A DNA stretch of 7,501 bases, taken from NCBI GenBank assembly GCA_028282485.1, contig JANQHU010000472.1, positions 1 to 7,501 on the forward strand, in the 5' to 3' direction. The notes below the pieces were generated by a model that saw only the letters and a program-made list of their open reading frames with translations, ran no database searches and had not been told where the DNA came from. The position numbers and the translations under genes are program-made. Shown one piece after another: positions 5,946-7,501 of the stretch (position 1 is its first letter; every line of letters starts with the position of its first letter). The DNA is from Bacillota bacterium. GTDB taxonomy: Bacteria > Bacillota > UBA4882 > UBA8346.

Positions 5946-6304
5946 AAATGAAAAAAATGATGGTTGGTTTAGGTATAGTAATAATTTTGGGACTCAGTTT
6001 TGTCTTAGGAGGTAAACTCCAGGGTAGTTTAGGAGCACTACTGTTAGGGATTGTGGCCGTAGCTACTGATAGTTTATGGCAAATATTACGCATGCAACTA
6101 ATTAAAAAACCGAAATTAAACAAGTTGGTTTTAAGTATTGTTGGTGGTATGTTAGTGCGGGTTTGTCTGATTTTTGCTTATCTGAAATTTGCTTTTTACT
6201 GGTTTGCTGCTAATGAAGCTTATCTGTTTGCTTTAACTTTATTAATGATCCCGTTACTTAATTTGGCAACATCCTTTGTCGTGAAAAAGGAAGGAATGGT
6301 CTAA
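5942..6304 (+). CDS. atpI: ATP synthase subunit I-like protein (AtpI)
   Basis: This 120-residue, strongly hydrophobic protein shows four candidate membrane segments, about 7-24, 28-43, 63-86 and 93-113. Its GGMLVRVCLIFAYLKFAF stretch (68-85), with a membrane-buried Arg, is typical of the ATP synthase I chain family. AtpI is not part of the mature enzyme. In several bacteria it helps assemble the c-ring, in some cases of Na+-type enzymes. The start overlaps the preceding stop by 4 nt (ATGA). A second ATG at 5948 is possible and would remove two residues. The stop overlaps the atpB start by 1 nt (TAATG at 6302-6306). Such tight packing supports one operon. The assignment rests on context and hydrophobic pattern more than on strict motifs. 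Confidence 0.75.
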   Translation: MKMKKMMVGLGIVIILGLSFVLGGKLQGSLGALLLGIVAVATDSLWQILRMQLIKKPKLNKLVLSIVGGMLVRVCLIFAYLKFAFYWFAANEAYLFALTLLMIPLLNLATSFVVKKEGMV

Positions 6305-6960
6305 TGGAAATCCACGGTAATATAATTAATCTCTTTGGTTTTGAAGTTGATCTTTGGATCATGATTATGACCTGGCTTACCATGGGAATTATTATTCTCA
6401 TTTCTTGGTTAGCAACCCGAAAAATAAACTTAATCCCCACTGGTTGGCAGAGTTTAATGGAAATGTTTATTCAATTTATTGAAGATATGTTAGTGGGTGG
6501 GTTAGGTAAAAGAGGCGTTAAGTATTGTTATTTTTTCGGTTCGATCTTTATCTTCATTTTGATTTCTAACCAATTAGGATTAGTACCGATGATGGCCTCT
6601 CCTACTCGGGAAGTAAGTGTGACTTTGGGATTGGCTCTTCTGGTCTTGATTTGGATGCAATATATTAGTATTAGAGAAAACGGAATTAAAGCTTACTTAA
6701 AACATTATATTGAACCCTTTGCCTTTTTTTTACCGATTCATTTAATGGAGTTAGCCACCCGGCCCTTAACTTTAGCTTTGAGGTTGTTTGGTAATATCTT
6801 TGCCGGCGAGGTTTTATTAGAAGTCTTAACCGAAAATTTTCGTTTTGGAGCACCAATTTTTTGGTTAATGTTAAGCGTAGCAATTGGAACAATTCAAGCC
6901 TATATTTTTACTGTGCTTAGCGTGTCATATACGGGAGTATCTGTACACGATGAACATTAA
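6304..6960 (+). CDS. atpB: F1Fo ATP synthase subunit a
   Basis: Subunit a forms the two half-channels through which ions reach and leave the rotating c-ring. The 218-residue protein is short compared with E. coli (271) but normal for Clostridia. The essential Arg is Arg160 in ALRLFGNIFAGE (158-169), with Asn164 and Glu169 conserved. The last helix carries IQAYIF (197-202), matching the region of E. coli Gln252. Membrane segments are visible at about 15-37, 74-95, 105-123, 135-150, 155-178 and 185-207. The loop before the third segment reads PTREVSVT (100-107), where PT.D.N.T is usual. AAGGAAGG at 6287-6294, 9 nt upstream, serves the ATG at 6304, which overlaps the atpI stop. Ion specificity cannot be read from this subunit alone. 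Confidence 0.95.
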   Translation: MEIHGNIINLFGFEVDLWIMIMTWLTMGIIILISWLATRKINLIPTGWQSLMEMFIQFIEDMLVGGLGKRGVKYCYFFGSIFIFILISNQLGLVPMMASPTREVSVTLGLALLVLIWMQYISIRENGIKAYLKHYIEPFAFFLPIHLMELATRPLTLALRLFGNIFAGEVLLEVLTENFRFGAPIFWLMLSVAIGTIQAYIFTVLSVSYTGVSVHDEH

Positions 6961-7007
6961 TATTAGTTAGTTTGTAATTAAAAAAATTTGAGGAGGTAAT
7001 TTTTAAG

Positions 7008-7244
7008 ATGGATTTAGCAGTCTGGAAGGTATTGGCAATTGGAGCAATTTGTGTAGCAGCAAGTGCAATGGCGGCGTATTCGGATTCAAAAGTTGTAATC
7101 GCAGCTTTGGATAATATGGCGCGACAACCGGAAATGCAACCAAAGTTATTTACGGCGATGTTAATTGGGATTGGTTTGGTTGAGTCAATTCCGATTATCT
7201 CTATTGTTATTGCGTTTATGTTATTAGGTGGCTTAGGACATTAA
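7008..7244 (+). CDS. atpE: F1Fo ATP synthase subunit c (rotor), atypical helix 1 and two-carboxylate site
   Basis: Subunit c forms the membrane rotor ring, each copy carrying one coupling ion. The 78-residue protein is a two-helix hairpin (about 5-36 and 46-74) with the conserved ARQPE loop (38-42). The essential carboxylate is Glu59 in GLVESIPIISIVIAFMLLG (56-74). Aligning the RQP loop and Glu59 with the Ilyobacter tartaricus c subunit gives a constant offset of 6. By that alignment Ser60 corresponds to the Na+-ligand Ser66, and Asp26 to the Na+-ligand Gln32. A second carboxylate at this place recalls the two-carboxylate rotor of Fusobacterium nucleatum (Glu32/Glu65). The usual GxGxGxG of helix 1 is replaced by Ser19, Met21, Ala23 and Ser25. 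AGGAGGT at 6991-6997, 10 nt before the ATG, is a very strong ribosome binding site, fitting the need for many copies. The identity is certain; Na+ coupling is inference. Confidence 0.95.
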   Translation: MDLAVWKVLAIGAICVAASAMAAYSDSKVVIAALDNMARQPEMQPKLFTAMLIGIGLVESIPIISIVIAFMLLGGLGH

Positions 7245-7280
7245 GGTTAAAATCACACTAGTAGAAGGGTATAGAAGGAT

Positions 7281-7501
7281 ATGAAAATAGCAGTCCATTC
7301 TGGAACACTAATAGCCTTAGTAGTTAACTTCGCTGTTTTTATGGCGGTTTTAGTTAAACTACTGTATAAGCCGCTTCAAAAAATTTTGGCAGAACGCCGT
7401 CAAAAGATTAGTAGTGATCTCGGTGATGCCCAAAAAGCCAAAGCAAATTGGGAAAAAAAACAAAAAGAATCCCAAGTATTAATTGAAACAACAGAAAAGA
7501 A
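7281..7501 (+). CDS. atpF: F1Fo ATP synthase subunit b, N-terminal part
   Basis: The frame opens at ATG 7281 and is still open after 73 codons at the window edge, so the C-terminal part is missing. Subunit b is the peripheral stalk that holds the F1 head still against rotor torque. One membrane helix at about 8-28 is followed by KLLYKPLQKILAERRQKI (26-43), the conserved junction of subunit b. A charged, Ala/Lys/Gln/Glu-rich coiled-coil helix then starts (DLGDAQKAKANW...). The very short stretch before the helix is normal for this subunit. GAAGGG at 7264-7269, 11 nt upstream, is the likely ribosome binding site, and an in-frame stop at 7272-7274 excludes longer starts. It follows atpE by 36 bp, the standard a-c-b order. 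Confidence 0.93.
   Translation, partial: MKIAVHSGTLIALVVNFAVFMAVLVKLLYKPLQKILAERRQKISSDLGDAQKAKANWEKKQKESQVLIETTEK

Overview
The window is a mostly housekeeping stretch of a low-GC, Gram-positive-type genome. It most likely comes from an anaerobic member of the Clostridia (Peptococcaceae or Syntrophomonadales-like). Three things suggest this: the ylxM-ffh-rpsP-khpA-rimM-trmD-rplS-lepB order typical of Bacillota, strong AGGAGG-type ribosome binding sites with textbook sigma-A promoters, and a small tandem atpZ/atpI pair in front of the F-type ATP synthase genes. The genus cannot be named from the sequence alone.

Left edge (1-190, minus strand): the first 63 codons of a gene reading out of the window. 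It is much richer in G+C (106 of 190 bases by hand count) and uses different codons from everything to its right. The protein start faintly resembles phage late control D / VgrG-like baseplate proteins. That identification is tentative. A 283-bp divergent intergenic region follows. It holds a consensus promoter for the rightward operon and a plausible promoter for the leftward gene.

Centre (474-5262, plus strand): a translation and protein-export cluster. ylxM and ffh belong to the signal recognition particle pathway. rpsP encodes ribosomal protein S16, khpA a KH RNA-binding protein, rimM a 30S maturation factor, trmD the tRNA m1G37 methyltransferase, and rplS ribosomal protein L19. lepB encodes type I signal peptidase. 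SRP targets nascent membrane and secreted proteins, and LepB later cleaves their signal peptides, so the cluster joins ribosome and tRNA maturation to export. A 13-bp perfect inverted repeat lies between rplS and lepB. A stronger intrinsic terminator (5338-5384) closes the cluster.

Right part (5385-7501, plus strand): a promoter candidate at 5410-5437 and an AT-rich leader of about 255 nt precede the F1Fo ATP synthase operon: atpZ-like, atpI-like, atpB (subunit a), atpE (subunit c) and the start of atpF (subunit b, cut by the window edge). Subunit c is the most noteworthy gene here. It lacks the usual glycine-rich motif in helix 1. It also has Asp26 at the position of Ion-binding Gln32 of the Na+-type rotor, together with Glu59-Ser60 in helix 2, giving a possible two-carboxylate, Na+-type ion site.

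I found no RNA genes, CRISPR arrays, insertion sequences or clearly new multi-gene system.
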